Source of the DNA: Hyphomicrobiales bacterium
GTDB lineage: Bacteria > Pseudomonadota > Alphaproteobacteria > Rhizobiales > Devosiaceae
DNA: 44,910 bases
Assembly (NCBI GenBank): GCA_026981645.1
Contig: JALSII010000050.1
Span: 1 to 44,910 of the forward strand
Direction: 5' to 3'
A model generated the notes under the pieces. The model saw only the letters and a program-made list of their open reading frames with translations. It was not told the origin of the DNA and did not search any database. The position numbers were made by a program, and so were the translations under genes. Of the stretch, positions 17,823-27,089 are shown piece after piece (positions within the stretch are counted from its first letter, which is position 1; every line of letters begins with the position of its first letter).

Positions 17823-18329
17823 ATGGCGGGCGAAGTGCGAATCATTGGAATTGATCCCGGCTTGCGGCATTGCGGATGGGGCGTTGTCGAAACTTGCGGC
17901 AACCGGCTGAGTTTTGTTGCGTGCGGCACCATTTCTCCAAAAACCAGTCTGGCATTGGCGGAGCGGCTAAAGACCCTGTTCGAGGAGCTTTCCGCTGTTA
18001 TCAACAGCTTTTCGCCCCACGAGGCAGCGGTCGAGGAAACCTTTGTTTCGGCCGGGGCGCGCTCGGCGTTGCATCTGGGACAGGCGCGCGGGGTGGTGTT
18101 GATGACCCCGGCGGCACTGGGGCTGCCGGTGGGCGAATATGCGGCCAATCTGATAAAAAAATCCATTGTCGGCTCAGGTCATGCGGACAAAAAACAAATT
18201 CAGATGATGGTGAAACTGCTTCTGCCGGGGGCTGAGTTCAAAAGCGCCGATGCGGCGGATGCGTTGGCCATTGCCATTTGCCACGCTCACCACCGCACCC
18301 AACGCGCGATGGAGGTGGTCGGCACATGA
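17823..18329 (+). CDS. ruvC: Holliday junction resolvase RuvC
   Basis: RuvC cuts Holliday junctions symmetrically in homologous recombination, acting with RuvAB. The 168-residue RNase-H fold has the first catalytic Asp (D11) in IGIDPGLRHCGWG, the Glu in AVEETFVS, and the closing Asp pair in SADAADALAIAICHAH. Its stop overlaps ruvA by 4 bp (ATGA). The ribosome site is weak. It is first in a tightly packed ruvC-ruvA-ruvB-NUDIX run. Confidence 0.97.
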   Translation: MAGEVRIIGIDPGLRHCGWGVVETCGNRLSFVACGTISPKTSLALAERLKTLFEELSAVINSFSPHEAAVEETFVSAGARSALHLGQARGVVLMTPAALGLPVGEYAANLIKKSIVGSGHADKKQIQMMVKLLLPGAEFKSADAADALAIAICHAHHRTQRAMEVVGT

Positions 18330-18943
18330 TCGGCAAACTCAAGGGTATTGTTGAAAGTTATGGTGAGGATCATGTGCTGATCGATGTCTCGGGTGTCTGT
18401 TATCTGGTGTTCTGCTCGTCGCGCACCCTTGGTGCGTTGCCTGGAGTGGGTGAGCCATGCACGGTTTTCACCGAGATGATGGTGCGCGAGGATATGATCC
18501 GTCTGCACGGCTTTGCCACGCAAGGCGAAAAGGCATGGTTTTCCATTCTGCTCGGGGTGCAGGGGGTTGGTGCGCGGGTGGCGCTGGCTATTCTTTCCAC
18601 CCTGTCGCCAAGCGAAATTTCTTCGGCCATCGCCTTGCAGGACAAGGCGATGATGGGCCGTGCATCGGGGGTTGGCCCCAAGCTGGCCCAGCGGCTGGTT
18701 ACTGAACTGAAAGGCAAAATTCCCGAATTTGGTGACATTGACGCCGAGGCGCTTGGTCTGCAAACCGCGCTGGGCGAGGGTGTTGCAAACAGCAACGTGG
18801 CCGATGCGGTTTCGGCGCTTTCAAACCTGGGTTATTCGAGCGCTGAAGCTTCGGCGGCGCTGGCGCGGATTGTGGCTAGTGAAGGCGAGGATGCGTCAAC
18901 CGAAAAACTCATCCGGCTGGGCCTCAGGGAGTTGAGTAGTTGA
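18326..18943 (+). CDS. ruvA: Holliday junction branch migration protein RuvA
   Basis: RuvA binds four-way junctions as a tetramer and loads the RuvB motor. The 205-residue protein has the N-terminal OB domain ([21 protein letters not shown]), the helix-hairpin-helix region ([35 protein letters not shown]), and a C-terminal domain ([18 protein letters not shown]) that contacts RuvB. ATG 18326 is coupled to the ruvC stop, with GGAGG about 11 nt upstream. An upstream frame from 18278 is inside ruvC and ignored. Confidence 0.97.
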   Translation: MIGKLKGIVESYGEDHVLIDVSGVCYLVFCSSRTLGALPGVGEPCTVFTEMMVREDMIRLHGFATQGEKAWFSILLGVQGVGARVALAILSTLSPSEISSAIALQDKAMMGRASGVGPKLAQRLVTELKGKIPEFGDIDAEALGLQTALGEGVANSNVADAVSALSNLGYSSAEASAALARIVASEGEDASTEKLIRLGLRELSS

Positions 18944-19980
18944 GTGATCTTACCTCATCTTCGGCCGAGCGCGACGGGGAGACCGATATTTCCCTGCGCC
19001 CCACGGGCTTTTCCGAATTTATCGGGCAGGCGGATGCGCGGGCCAATCTGGAAGTTTTCATCGAGGCGGCGAAAAGGCGAAAAACCGCGCTTGACCATGT
19101 GTTGTTTGTCGGCCCGCCGGGCCTGGGCAAAACCACTCTGGCGCAAATTGTCGCCCGCGAGTTGGGGGCAAGTTTTCGCGCCACCTCCGGCCCGGTGATT
19201 GCCAAGGCTGGCGATCTGGCGGCGCTGATGACAAATTTGGAAGATGGCGATGTGTTGTTCATCGACGAAATCCACCGGCTGAACCCGGCGATCGAGGAAA
19301 TCCTTTATCCGGCAATGGAGGATTTTCAGCTCGACCTGATTATCGGGGAGGGCCCGGCGGCGCGTTCGGTCAGGATCGATCTGGCAAAATTCACCCTTGT
19401 CGGGGCGACCACCCGCGCCGGACTGCTGACAACCCCGTTGCGCGATCGTTTCGGTATTCCGGTGCGGCTGAGTTTTTATACGCCTGAGGAACTGGTGCAA
19501 ATCGTCAATCGCGGGGCGCGTCTGCTCAAGATCAAAATGAGCCGTGAGGGGGCCATGGAGGTGGCGCGCCGCTCGCGGGGCACGCCGCGCATTGCCGGAC
19601 GCCTGTTGCGCCGGGTCACTGATTTTGCTCTGGTCGAGGGAGCAGAAGAGGTCAGCGCTTCTGTCGCCGACAAGGCACTGCTCCGACTTGATGTGGATGC
19701 CAGGGGTCTGGATATGCTGGACCGGCGTTATCTAAATATCATTGGTGAGCTTTACGGGGGGGGGCCGGTGGGCATCGAGACCATTGCCGCCGCCCTGTCC
19801 GAACCGCGCGATGCCATCGAGGATATTGTTGAGCCCTATCTGATGCAGCAGGGTTTTATCCAGCGCACCCCGCGCGGGCGCCTGCTCACGCCACGGGCCT
19901 TCTCTCACCTGGGCCTGAGCGTGCCACAAGGCTTTGTTGGCAATCAGGCCAGCCTGTTCAGAGAAGAAGACGAAGCATGA
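18940..19980 (+). CDS. ruvB: Holliday junction branch migration helicase RuvB
   Basis: AAA+ hexameric motor that drives branch migration with RuvA. The 346-residue protein has the start [19 protein letters not shown], Walker [10 protein letters not shown], Walker [10 protein letters not shown], sensor 1 [11 protein letters not shown], the arginine finger in PLRDRFGI and the C-terminal winged helix with [14 protein letters not shown]. The start is TTG 18940, overlapping the ruvA stop (TTGA), with AGGGAG upstream. The stop overlaps the NUDIX gene. Confidence 0.97.
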   Translation: MSDLTSSSAERDGETDISLRPTGFSEFIGQADARANLEVFIEAAKRRKTALDHVLFVGPPGLGKTTLAQIVARELGASFRATSGPVIAKAGDLAALMTNLEDGDVLFIDEIHRLNPAIEEILYPAMEDFQLDLIIGEGPAARSVRIDLAKFTLVGATTRAGLLTTPLRDRFGIPVRLSFYTPEELVQIVNRGARLLKIKMSREGAMEVARRSRGTPRIAGRLLRRVTDFALVEGAEEVSASVADKALLRLDVDARGLDMLDRRYLNIIGELYGGGPVGIETIAAALSEPRDAIEDIVEPYLMQQGFIQRTPRGRLLTPRAFSHLGLSVPQGFVGNQASLFREEDEA

Positions 19981-20471
19981 ACGGGCAAACAACCCTTAGT
20001 TTTCTGACCGGCAGTCATCGCTTCAACTATCGTGTGGCCGGGGTCGCTCTCCGCAACAATCATGTGCTGGTGTGCCGGGAGGACGAGCAGGATTTTGTCC
20101 TGCTTCCCGGAGGGCGGGTGGAACTGGGCGAGTCCAGCAATATCGCTTTGCGCCGTGAGGTGGCGGAAGAGCTGAAATGCAGCGGAGAGGTGGGGCGGCT
20201 TTTATTTTCGGTTGAGAATTTTTTTGACCGGGAGGGCGAGCAGTTCCATGAGGTGGCAAAATATTATGTGTTGAGCCTGCCGGACGAATTTCCCTTTGAA
20301 ACGGACAGGCCTTGCCTTGTCACCCACGATGAGGGGCATGTGCTGACTTTTAGCTGGGTGCCGATAGAGGCAAAGGCGCTTTCGCGCGTAAACCTGCTGC
20401 CCTTATGGATGAGGGTACGGTTTGGTGACCTGCCCGCGCACGAAGAACATTTGATAGTGGACGAGCGGTGA
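19977..20471 (+). CDS. NUDIX hydrolase
   Basis: A 164-residue enzyme expected to hydrolyse nucleoside-diphosphate-linked compounds. The Nudix box is complete: [10 protein letters not shown], then REVAEEL, with the catalytic glutamates in the REVAEE part. Flanking strands ([26 protein letters not shown]) match the fold. ATG 19977 overlaps the ruvB stop (ATGA), so it is coupled to ruv translation. The coupling may be only organisational; the substrate is not predictable. Confidence 0.92.
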   Translation: MNGQTTLSFLTGSHRFNYRVAGVALRNNHVLVCREDEQDFVLLPGGRVELGESSNIALRREVAEELKCSGEVGRLLFSVENFFDREGEQFHEVAKYYVLSLPDEFPFETDRPCLVTHDEGHVLTFSWVPIEAKALSRVNLLPLWMRVRFGDLPAHEEHLIVDER

Positions 20472-20477
20472 AGTGCA

Positions 20478-20873
20478 ATGACTAAAGCTTATCACTTTCC
20501 CATCCGCATCTATTATGAGGACACCGATTTCAGCGGCAATGTTTATCATGCCACCTATCTGAAGTTCATGGAAAGGGGCCGCACCGAACTGTTGCGCGCG
20601 CGGGGGGTATACCATAAGGATCTGGCCAAACGAGGCCTTGGGTTTGTAGTCCGGCACATGGATGTCTGGTACGATAAACCAGCGGGAATTGACGATGAAC
20701 TGATTGTTGAAACCTGTGTTAATTCAATTCGCGGGGCGCGTCTTGAACTGGGCCAGACCGTGATGCGCGGAAGCGAAATTCTGGTCCGGGCCCGGGTGCT
20801 GGTGGTTGTGGTTTCAGCCAATGGCAGGCCTGTCCGGTTGCCCGGGGATGTGTTGCAATTGCTGCGCGACTGA
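20478..20873 (+). CDS. ybgC: Tol-Pal-associated acyl-CoA thioesterase YbgC
   Basis: A hot-dog-fold thioesterase of 131 residues that hydrolyses acyl-CoA or acyl-ACP and is thought to link phospholipid metabolism with the Tol system. The catalytic motif is RIYYEDTDFSGNVYHATYLKFMERGR, split as the Asp of YEDTD (D17) and H24. It is 6 bp after the NUDIX stop, but 190 bp before tolQ. A short stem at 20877-20892 may partly separate it from the tol genes. Confidence 0.95.
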   Translation: MTKAYHFPIRIYYEDTDFSGNVYHATYLKFMERGRTELLRARGVYHKDLAKRGLGFVVRHMDVWYDKPAGIDDELIVETCVNSIRGARLELGQTVMRGSEILVRARVLVVVVSANGRPVRLPGDVLQLLRD

Positions 20874-20876
20874 TTT

Positions 20877-20898
20877 AGCTCTCAACAGAGCTGTTTGT
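20877..20898 (+). terminator. Weak candidate terminator after ybgC
   Basis: A 6-bp perfect stem AGCTCT/AGAGCT with a CAAC loop starts 3 nt after the ybgC stop. It is followed by a T-rich but interrupted run, GTTTGTT. Termination would be partial at best. Confidence 0.35.
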
Positions 20899-21063
20899 TA
20901 ATTGCTTGTTGACCATAATTTGGCCAATAAGCAAAGGTTGGTGCGCTTTGGCAATAACAGGTATGTTTTCTCCTAAAATTTGACAAAATTGCCGCTCATG
21001 CGGGCATTCCGCTCTGGGCAAAGGCAGAAGCAAGTCCGGTCTTGCACTAAAGGAACACAGTTT

Positions 21064-21780
21064 ATGGAAGCATTGCAAGCCACGGGGGCGGCTGCCAGCG
21101 AAGTGGATTTTTCGCTGTTTTCTTTGTTCATGATGGCCGATTGGGTCATCAAATCGGTTATGATCGGCCTTTTGTGGGCCTCGGTCTGGTCTTGGGCTAT
21201 TATTGTGGACAAATGGTTTTCCTTTTCGCGGGCGCGCCGCGAAATGAACCGGTTCGAAAAAATATTCTGGTCAGGTCAGTCTCTGGAAGAGCTGTACCAG
21301 GCTCTCTCTGACCGGCCGACATCGGGATTATCTGCGGTGTTTGTTGCGGCCATGAAAGAATGGAAGCGCAGCCATGAACAGGGTGCGGCAAGCCATATCG
21401 GGGTACAGGTGCGGCTGGATAAAGTTCTGGATGTAGCCATAACAAGGGAAACCGAGCCGCTGGAAAAACGCCTCGGGTTTCTGGCTACCGTTGGCTCGGC
21501 TTCGCCTTTTGTTGGCCTTTTTGGTACGGTATGGGGCATCATGAACTCTTTTCAGTCCATTGCCATGTCTGAGAGCACCAATCTGGCGGTGGTGGCACCG
21601 GGCATTGCCGAGGCATTGTTTGCAACAGCGCTCGGGCTTCTGGCTGCTATCCCGGCGGTTATCGCCTACAACAAGTTTTCCGCCGATGCCAACAAGCTGG
21701 TAGGCCGGCTTGAGGGCTTTGCTGATGAGTTCTCCACTATTCTGTCACGCCAGCTTGATTCACAAGGGGGGGCGCGCTGA
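21064..21780 (+). CDS. tolQ: Tol-Pal system protein TolQ
   Basis: Inner-membrane proton-channel subunit that powers TolA with TolR. The 238-residue protein has three helices: about residues 20-42 (LFSLFMMADWVIKSVMIGLL), then 131-155 and 165-195 around FLATVGSASPFVGLFGTVWG and GIAEALFATALGLLAAIPAV, the family signature. ATG 21064 with AAAGGA upstream is chosen; an upstream frame from 20980 adds a basic, non-homologous stretch. Its stop overlaps tolR (TGATG). Confidence 0.96.
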   Translation: MEALQATGAAASEVDFSLFSLFMMADWVIKSVMIGLLWASVWSWAIIVDKWFSFSRARREMNRFEKIFWSGQSLEELYQALSDRPTSGLSAVFVAAMKEWKRSHEQGAASHIGVQVRLDKVLDVAITRETEPLEKRLGFLATVGSASPFVGLFGTVWGIMNSFQSIAMSESTNLAVVAPGIAEALFATALGLLAAIPAVIAYNKFSADANKLVGRLEGFADEFSTILSRQLDSQGGAR

Positions 21781-22238
21781 TGGCCATGTCCATGGCAGGA
21801 AATGGGAGCACGCGTGGTGGGCGCCGGGGACGGCGTAAACGCGACAATGCCCCAATGAGCGAAATCAACGTTACACCCATGGTTGATGTGATGCTGGTGC
21901 TGTTGATTGTCTTCATGGTGGCGGCACCATTGCTCACTGTGGGTGTGCCTATTGATTTGCCCGAGACGCAGGCGCAATCGCTTGAAGCGCCCTCAAACCC
22001 CATAACACTGACCGTCACCTCGGATGGAGCGGTGTTTATCGGTGAGGACGCAGTATCTCTTGAAGATGTGGTTACCCGCCTTGGCGGACTGGTCGAGGAT
22101 CCGGGCGCACAGCGTATCTATCTGCGCGGCGACGCACAGGCTGATTATGGAGCGGTCATGCGGGTGATGGGCACCCTTTCGGGTGCGGGATTTTCGCAAA
22201 TTGGTTTAATCACCGACCAGGAATCACAGGGGCAGTGA
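21780..22238 (+). CDS. tolR: Tol-Pal system protein TolR
   Basis: Single-span inner-membrane partner of TolQ. The 152-residue protein has a basic cytoplasmic head (GGRRGRRKRD) and then MSEINVTPMVDVMLVLLIVF, with the proton-relay aspartate at D36 and the helix continuing into VAAPLL. The periplasmic domain ends IGLITD. It is translationally coupled to tolQ (1-bp overlap) and 4 bp from tolA. Confidence 0.96.
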   Translation: MAMSMAGNGSTRGGRRGRRKRDNAPMSEINVTPMVDVMLVLLIVFMVAAPLLTVGVPIDLPETQAQSLEAPSNPITLTVTSDGAVFIGEDAVSLEDVVTRLGGLVEDPGAQRIYLRGDAQADYGAVMRVMGTLSGAGFSQIGLITDQESQGQ

Positions 22239-22242
22239 GGCC

Positions 22243-23256
22243 ATGCGCATCGGCTTGCCAGTTTCGCTGTTCTCCCACTCCGTCCTGGTGGTGGCGGGGA
22301 TTTTCAGCCTGAATTTTGCCGATCCGATCGAACCGCAGGTTATTGAATCCATTGCCGTGGATATCATTCCGATAACGGAATTTTCCAATATTCGCACCGG
22401 CACACTGGAGAGCGAAGTTCTCGACACACAAACTCCCTCAGTTGTTGAGACACCTGAGCCTGCGCAACTGGCCGAGCGGGCCGGCAACACAGAAGAAGAC
22501 CAGGTCACCCCCCAGGATAATGAGCAGGTGACTCCGGCTCCCACTGAACAGAGCGCGCCCGAGCCGGTGCCTGAACCCGATCCGGTGCCTGAACCGGAAA
22601 CCACAGAGCCCGAACCTGAGCCTGTGCCTGTCCCCGAGCCTGTTGTTGAGCCCACCCCCGAGCCGGACCCTGAGCCGGTGCCGGTTCCTGCTGATCCGGT
22701 GAGCGAGCCGGTGGAGGCGGCACCTGTAGTTACAACAGAAACAGAAAGCGCTGTTGAACCGGTTGCCCCGACACCGCAACCCGTCATTCGCACTGCTGCA
22801 ATCGACCGGGCGCGTGATGATTATGCAAGACGCCGTCAGCAGGACGAAGCGCGTGAAGCCGACCAGGTGTCCCAGATTATTAACGCCGAAGAAAGCCGGG
22901 GGGCGACCACCGGCGAAGGCGGGCAGGCGACTTTGGGCAAGCCGACAGGACAGGCGGCAACCCTGACCCGCTCTGAGCAGGACGCGCTTGCCGCCCAGAT
23001 GCGTCAGTGCTGGCGGCTATTGCCCGGCGAAATTGATTCCGGGCTTTCGGTGCGTCTTCTGGTCGAGTTGAACCGGGACGGCTCGGTCATCGGCACGCCA
23101 CGGGTGACCACAAATATTACCTCGCCCATTCTTGGCTCCATCGCCCGGGCGGCGCAGCGGGCGGTTCTGCAGTGTGGTCCCTATCGGCTGGCAGTGGAAA
23201 AATATGCGGAATGGAAGCAGATTGATGTGACTTTCAAATCCAGTGATCTGTCATAA
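22243..23256 (+). CDS. tolA: TolA/TonB-like protein with Pro-Glu repeat linker
   Basis: Energy-transducing protein spanning the periplasm from TolQR to Pal/TolB. The 337 residues comprise an N-terminal helix with the Ser/His pair (SLFSHSVLVVAGIFSL) and a linker rich in EPVPEPDP-type repeats (about 70-165). A charged helical part follows (RARDDYARRRQQDEAREADQ, about 185-215), then a C-terminal TolA domain (MRQCWRLLPGE, LSVRLLVELNRDGSV, and two Cys). The Pro-Glu linker is more like TonB than the long Ala/Lys helix of enterobacterial TolA, but the operon position identifies it as TolA. Confidence 0.88.
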   Translation: MRIGLPVSLFSHSVLVVAGIFSLNFADPIEPQVIESIAVDIIPITEFSNIRTGTLESEVLDTQTPSVVETPEPAQLAERAGNTEEDQVTPQDNEQVTPAPTEQSAPEPVPEPDPVPEPETTEPEPEPVPVPEPVVEPTPEPDPEPVPVPADPVSEPVEAAPVVTTETESAVEPVAPTPQPVIRTAAIDRARDDYARRRQQDEAREADQVSQIINAEESRGATTGEGGQATLGKPTGQAATLTRSEQDALAAQMRQCWRLLPGEIDSGLSVRLLVELNRDGSVIGTPRVTTNITSPILGSIARAAQRAVLQCGPYRLAVEKYAEWKQIDVTFKSSDLS

Positions 23257-23266
23257 GAGAGCTTGA

Positions 23267-23716
23267 ATGTTGAACCCATCGGCCAAATCCAAACAGTTTC
23301 ACAGCCCGGCAGTTGCCAATGTATTTGCCAGCTTTCCCGATGAGTTCCAGGCCAGGCTGATGGAGCTGCGGGCGCTTATCTTTGAAGTGAGCACGACAAC
23401 ACAGGGGGTTGGCATTCTTGTGGAGACCTTGAAGTGGAATGTGCCCGCCTATCTTACGGAAAACCCCAAAAGCGGCACGACTTTGCGTCTTGAGGTGCAG
23501 CCTGATGCGGGGACTTACGGACTGTTCGTGCCCTGCCAGACTTCCCTGATAGAACGATGCCGGGAACTGTATACACATGTTTTCAGGTTTGAGAAAAACC
23601 GGGGGCTGATATTTGGCCCGAATGAAACGCTGCCAGGGCCGGAACTGCGTCACTTTATTGCCATGGCGCTCACCTATCATCTAAAGTCGGCTGCAAAACA
23701 GGCGTCATTGAACTGA
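23267..23716 (+). CDS. DUF1801-domain protein inside the tol operon
   Basis: A 149-residue soluble protein with the YdhG/DUF1801 pattern: FPDEFQARLMELRALIFEVS near residue 25, ETLKWNVPAYL near 54, LRLEV and GLFVPCQTSL in the middle. The fold is found in bacterial and iron-related (frataxin-like) proteins of unknown function. It lies 10 bp after tolA and about 96 bp before tolB on the same strand, so it should be cotranscribed. I see no signal peptide. It is not part of the textbook tol-pal operon; whether it affects Tol function is open. Confidence 0.83.
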   Translation: MLNPSAKSKQFHSPAVANVFASFPDEFQARLMELRALIFEVSTTTQGVGILVETLKWNVPAYLTENPKSGTTLRLEVQPDAGTYGLFVPCQTSLIERCRELYTHVFRFEKNRGLIFGPNETLPGPELRHFIAMALTYHLKSAAKQASLN

Positions 23717-23812
23717 CGATGAATTGAATACAAAGTGGATAGTTTCTGTCAGGATTATTTGAGCAGAACTTCTCAGCAAAACCAAGAAACCAAAAGGGGC
23801 CTGGTTCCAACA

Positions 23813-25126
23813 ATGATTATTATGCCCACGCGTCGCGCCGTGCTGAAAACCGCTCTGGCAGGCCTTGCCGGAATGGCGATGAACTCTTCAGCATTAGCCC
23901 AGTTACAGATTGTGGTTTCGGGGGCTGAGTTTACCCCCCTGCCGATTGCAGTACCCGACTTTGCCTCTTCAGATCCTACATTCGGGCGCGAAGTGGCCGA
24001 TATTGTGCGCGCAAATCTGCGCCGCTCAGGACTTTTTTCGCCGCTGGATGTAAATTCCATGCCGGCCGGTGTGGGTAATGCGGGTACTACACCGGACTTT
24101 GCCGTCTGGCAGGCGACAAATGTTGATGCACTTATTATGGGGCAGGTGGAGCGCGGAGCCAATATTCAGTCTTCAGTGCGGGTCTGGGACGTACGGGCGG
24201 GTTCGCAGATTATCGGCCAGTCCTATGCCACCGACGCGCAGAGCTGGCGACGTATTGCCCATATTGTTTCCGATGCCGCCTATTCCGCGCTGACTGGCGA
24301 AAGCGGTTATTTTGATACCCGCGTGGTTTATGTGGCCGAGAGCGGACCCAAGGCCAACCGGGTGAAAAGGCTTGCGGTCATCGATCAGGATGGAGCAAAC
24401 CTGCAATATTTGACATCGGGGCGTTCGCTGGCGCTGACCCCACGTTATTCGTCGAACCAGAACATGCTTGCCTATATGAATTATGATGACGGGCAGCCGC
24501 AGGTCTATCTGCTCGATATGTCCTCGGGCCGCCAGCAACGCATTGGCAACTTTGGTCAGATGACATTTTCGCCGAGATTTTCGCCGGATGGAAAACAAAT
24601 TGCGTTTTCGGTCGAATCGGGGGGAACAACAAATCTGTATCTGCTGGAGCTGGGTAGACGGCGACCGGTGCAACTGACCAATTCAGCAGCTATTGATACA
24701 GCACCCTCATTTTCCCCCGACGGCTCGAAAATCACATTTGAGAGCGACCGCGGTGGTGCCCAGCAAATCTATGTCATGGGTGCGGGGGGCGGTGGTGCGC
24801 AGCGAATCAGTTACGGGGAGGGGTCCTATTCCACTCCTGTTTGGTCACCAAAGGGTGATCTGATCGCTTTTACCCGTACGCAAGGGGGGCAGTTTCATAT
24901 CGGTACCATGAAGCCGGATGGCTCGGGCGAGCGCATTCTGGCGTCAAGTTTTCATGCTGAGGGACCGACATGGGCGCCCAACGGAAGAGTGATTATGTAT
25001 TTCTCCGATCCGGGTGGAAACGACGGCCCACGGCTCTATTCCGTGGATGTCTGGGGACGCAACCAGCAGCAGATCGCCACCGAAACCTTCGCTTCGGACC
25101 CGACATGGTCGCCTCTGCTCGGTTAG
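23813..25126 (+). CDS. tolB: Tol-Pal system protein TolB
   Basis: Periplasmic beta-propeller protein that binds Pal and TolA. The 437-residue protein has a signal peptide with a twin-arginine look ([16 protein letters not shown], cleavage after SALA29). An N-terminal alpha/beta domain follows ([20 protein letters not shown]), then six blades with repeated [10 protein letters not shown] and [15 protein letters not shown] strands from about residue 190 to the end. ATG 23813 is preferred; GTG 23735 would place 26 polar residues before the signal, and ATG 23822 is also possible. Confidence 0.94.
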   Translation: MIIMPTRRAVLKTALAGLAGMAMNSSALAQLQIVVSGAEFTPLPIAVPDFASSDPTFGREVADIVRANLRRSGLFSPLDVNSMPAGVGNAGTTPDFAVWQATNVDALIMGQVERGANIQSSVRVWDVRAGSQIIGQSYATDAQSWRRIAHIVSDAAYSALTGESGYFDTRVVYVAESGPKANRVKRLAVIDQDGANLQYLTSGRSLALTPRYSSNQNMLAYMNYDDGQPQVYLLDMSSGRQQRIGNFGQMTFSPRFSPDGKQIAFSVESGGTTNLYLLELGRRRPVQLTNSAAIDTAPSFSPDGSKITFESDRGGAQQIYVMGAGGGGAQRISYGEGSYSTPVWSPKGDLIAFTRTQGGQFHIGTMKPDGSGERILASSFHAEGPTWAPNGRVIMYFSDPGGNDGPRLYSVDVWGRNQQQIATETFASDPTWSPLLG

Positions 25127-25305
25127 CAATATCAGACCATATTACCTTGGGGAAAACTGGCAAAATTGACACAGTGAGTGAGAGTTTTTTTGTCTGGCCC
25201 CATTTTGGCCCGATTAGGAAGGAATTAACGTTGTCAGGGAACGCGGTCTTAAGTTAAACGACCGTAAGTATAGGCGGGATTACAGATTTTTCAGGAGTTG
25301 ACGGA

Positions 25306-25776
25306 ATGCGATCTTTCGCACCGATATTGGGTTATGCACGTACTTTTTTGATGGTGGCCTTAGTGGTTACTGTTGCAGCCTGTGCCCGCACACCGGGTGG
25401 GGCTGAAGGGGATGCAACCCCGGGAAGCCAGCAGGAGTTTCTGGTCACTGTGGGCGATCGGGTTTTCTTTGAAACCGATTCGTCTGTTCTGACGTCCGTT
25501 GCCCAGGCCACGCTGGAGAAGCAGGCAGCATGGCTCAAGCGCTATTCGCAGTACAGCGTGTTCATTGAAGGTCATGCCGACGAGCGCGGCACCCGCGAAT
25601 ACAATATTGCCCTTGGTGCACGACGCGCCGCAGCAGTTATCAACTTTTTGGTCAGCAAGGGCGTAAGCGCCAACAGGCTGTCCTCAAAGTCATTCGGCAA
25701 GGAACGTCCGGTTGCAATCTGCAACGATATTTCTTGCTGGTCACAGAACAGACGGGCTGTGACCGTACTAAATTAG
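25306..25776 (+). CDS. pal: Peptidoglycan-associated lipoprotein Pal
   Basis: Outer-membrane lipoprotein that anchors the envelope to peptidoglycan and is moved by Tol at division. The 156-residue protein has a lipobox VAAC with the lipidated cysteine at C26, a short Gly-rich linker and an OmpA-like domain. The domain shows FFETDSSVL, EGHADERGTREYN, ALGARRAAAVINFL and NRRAVTVL. ATG 25306 follows AGGAG by 7 nt. It lies 179 bp after tolB, and a terminator at 25819-25856 closes the operon. Confidence 0.97.
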   Translation: MRSFAPILGYARTFLMVALVVTVAACARTPGGAEGDATPGSQQEFLVTVGDRVFFETDSSVLTSVAQATLEKQAAWLKRYSQYSVFIEGHADERGTREYNIALGARRAAAVINFLVSKGVSANRLSSKSFGKERPVAICNDISCWSQNRRAVTVLN

Positions 25777-25818
25777 GGCCTTAAAACCCTATATTCGCCA
25801 GTATTCTGGAGGCGAAGA

Positions 25819-25856
25819 GCGCCGGGGTTTGCGTATCAACCCCGGTGCTTTTTTTT
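25819..25856 (+). terminator. Rho-independent terminator of the tol-pal operon
   Basis: The 11-bp stem GCGCCGGGGTT/AACCCCGGTGC (one G-T pair) with an 8-nt loop is followed by eight T. It lies 42 bp after the pal stop, and cpoB starts 115 bp later. Confidence 0.92.
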
Positions 25857-25971
25857 GTCTAAATTTGCGTGTATTGCCGGGGGAAGTCAGTTGTTGAGTG
25901 CTGTGCCCTTGTATTTGGTTGGGGGGTGGCACAAAAGGGGTACGTTCCAATCCTGAGAAGGAGCCAGAAAA

Positions 25972-27081
25972 TTGAAGAACACTAAACCTGACAGGCAGGG
26001 CAAAAAGCTCTTGTTTGTTGCTGCGCTTATGCTTGGGGTCTTCTCCCCGGCGTTCGTGAATGCGGGGAGCAATTCCGATGTTGTTGCGCGCGTTGAGTTG
26101 CTTGAGTTCCAGGCACAAACCCTTAGCCAGTCGCTCAGGGTGCTGGGCGCCGAGTTTGACGGCCGGGGCACCGGGGCACCATCGCTGTTGCCACCGGAAA
26201 ATATTGGTGAAGAGCCAACGCTTGTTGTTGCGCAGCGGCGCGATACGGCGGCGCTGAATCTTCGACTTTCCCAGATTGAAGAGCAGATGCGTATCATGGT
26301 GGGCCAGGTCGAAGGCCTGCAGTTCCAGATGACCCAGTTCCAGACGCTGATTGAGCGTATGCAGGAAGACAACGAGTTTCGTTTCCAGCAACTCGAAGGC
26401 GGTGCGTCGGGAAAAACTGATGCGGCGACCCAATCCGGCGGCGATATGCTGTCTGGAGGGTTGCCGCAGGACAACGGCCTTGCAAATGATGTCAGCAACA
26501 CTCCGCATGAAATAAACCCCGCCAGTCCGGTTGATCTCGGGGAAAGAGCCCCCGGGTCTGCCCAGAATGGTTTTGAGGAGGGTTCCGAATTCATATTCGG
26601 GGCCAATGGGGATGGGCTGAGCAGTTCAACGGCGACCGTTACTCAGGGCGGTCAGGCGCTGGATTTGAATTTTGATCCGGGCACTCTTGTCAGCGACGAG
26701 GATGCCGATGCGCAGTATAGAGCTGGATTTGAAGCGTTGATGCAGGGCGACTATCTGTTTGCCCAGAATCAGTTTCGCCAGTTTGTAGACCTGTTTCCCG
26801 AGCATCCGCTTGCACCTGACGCCACGAACTGGCTCGGCGAATCATTGTTGCGCAGCGCACAATATGACGATGCGGCGCAGGTTTTGTTCGAAGGCTTTCA
26901 GCTTTATGAAACCTCGACCCGGGCCCCGGACCTTTTGCTCAATCTGGCTATCGCGCTGGCCGGTGCGGGCGAGTTGGATACCGCCTGCCGCACCTTTGGC
27001 GAAGTCTCGCGCAGGTTTCCAAATATGGGCGATGTATTTTCGGGCCGGGTGAGTTCAGAGATGGCGAAAGCCCAGTGCTGA
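25972..27081 (+). CDS. cpoB: Cell division coordinator CpoB (YbgF)
   Basis: Periplasmic protein that links Tol-Pal with peptidoglycan synthesis during constriction. The 369-residue protein has a signal peptide (KKLLFVAALMLGVF, cleavage after FVNA), an N-terminal trimeric coiled coil (VARVELLEFQAQTLSQSL; LRLSQIEEQMRIMVGQVEGL) and a low-complexity middle. Its C-terminal TPR domain (about 240-365) has AQYRAGFEALMQGDYLFAQ, NWLGESLLRSAQYDDAA and LLNLAIALAGAGELDTAC. The start is TTG 25972, 8 nt after AAGGAGC. A terminator separates it from pal, so it has its own promoter or relies on readthrough. Confidence 0.93.
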   Translation: MKNTKPDRQGKKLLFVAALMLGVFSPAFVNAGSNSDVVARVELLEFQAQTLSQSLRVLGAEFDGRGTGAPSLLPPENIGEEPTLVVAQRRDTAALNLRLSQIEEQMRIMVGQVEGLQFQMTQFQTLIERMQEDNEFRFQQLEGGASGKTDAATQSGGDMLSGGLPQDNGLANDVSNTPHEINPASPVDLGERAPGSAQNGFEEGSEFIFGANGDGLSSSTATVTQGGQALDLNFDPGTLVSDEDADAQYRAGFEALMQGDYLFAQNQFRQFVDLFPEHPLAPDATNWLGESLLRSAQYDDAAQVLFEGFQLYETSTRAPDLLLNLAIALAGAGELDTACRTFGEVSRRFPNMGDVFSGRVSSEMAKAQC

Positions 27082-27089
27082 CAGGCCGT

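Noticed and set aside
22224..22793. 189-codon minus-strand frame rich in Gly/Ser/Thr
   Set aside because: Antisense to the Pro-Glu repeat of tolA; low complexity produces the open frame.
25166..25194. TTGACA as a promoter between tolB and pal
   Set aside because: No acceptable -10 at 16-18 nt; left uncalled.
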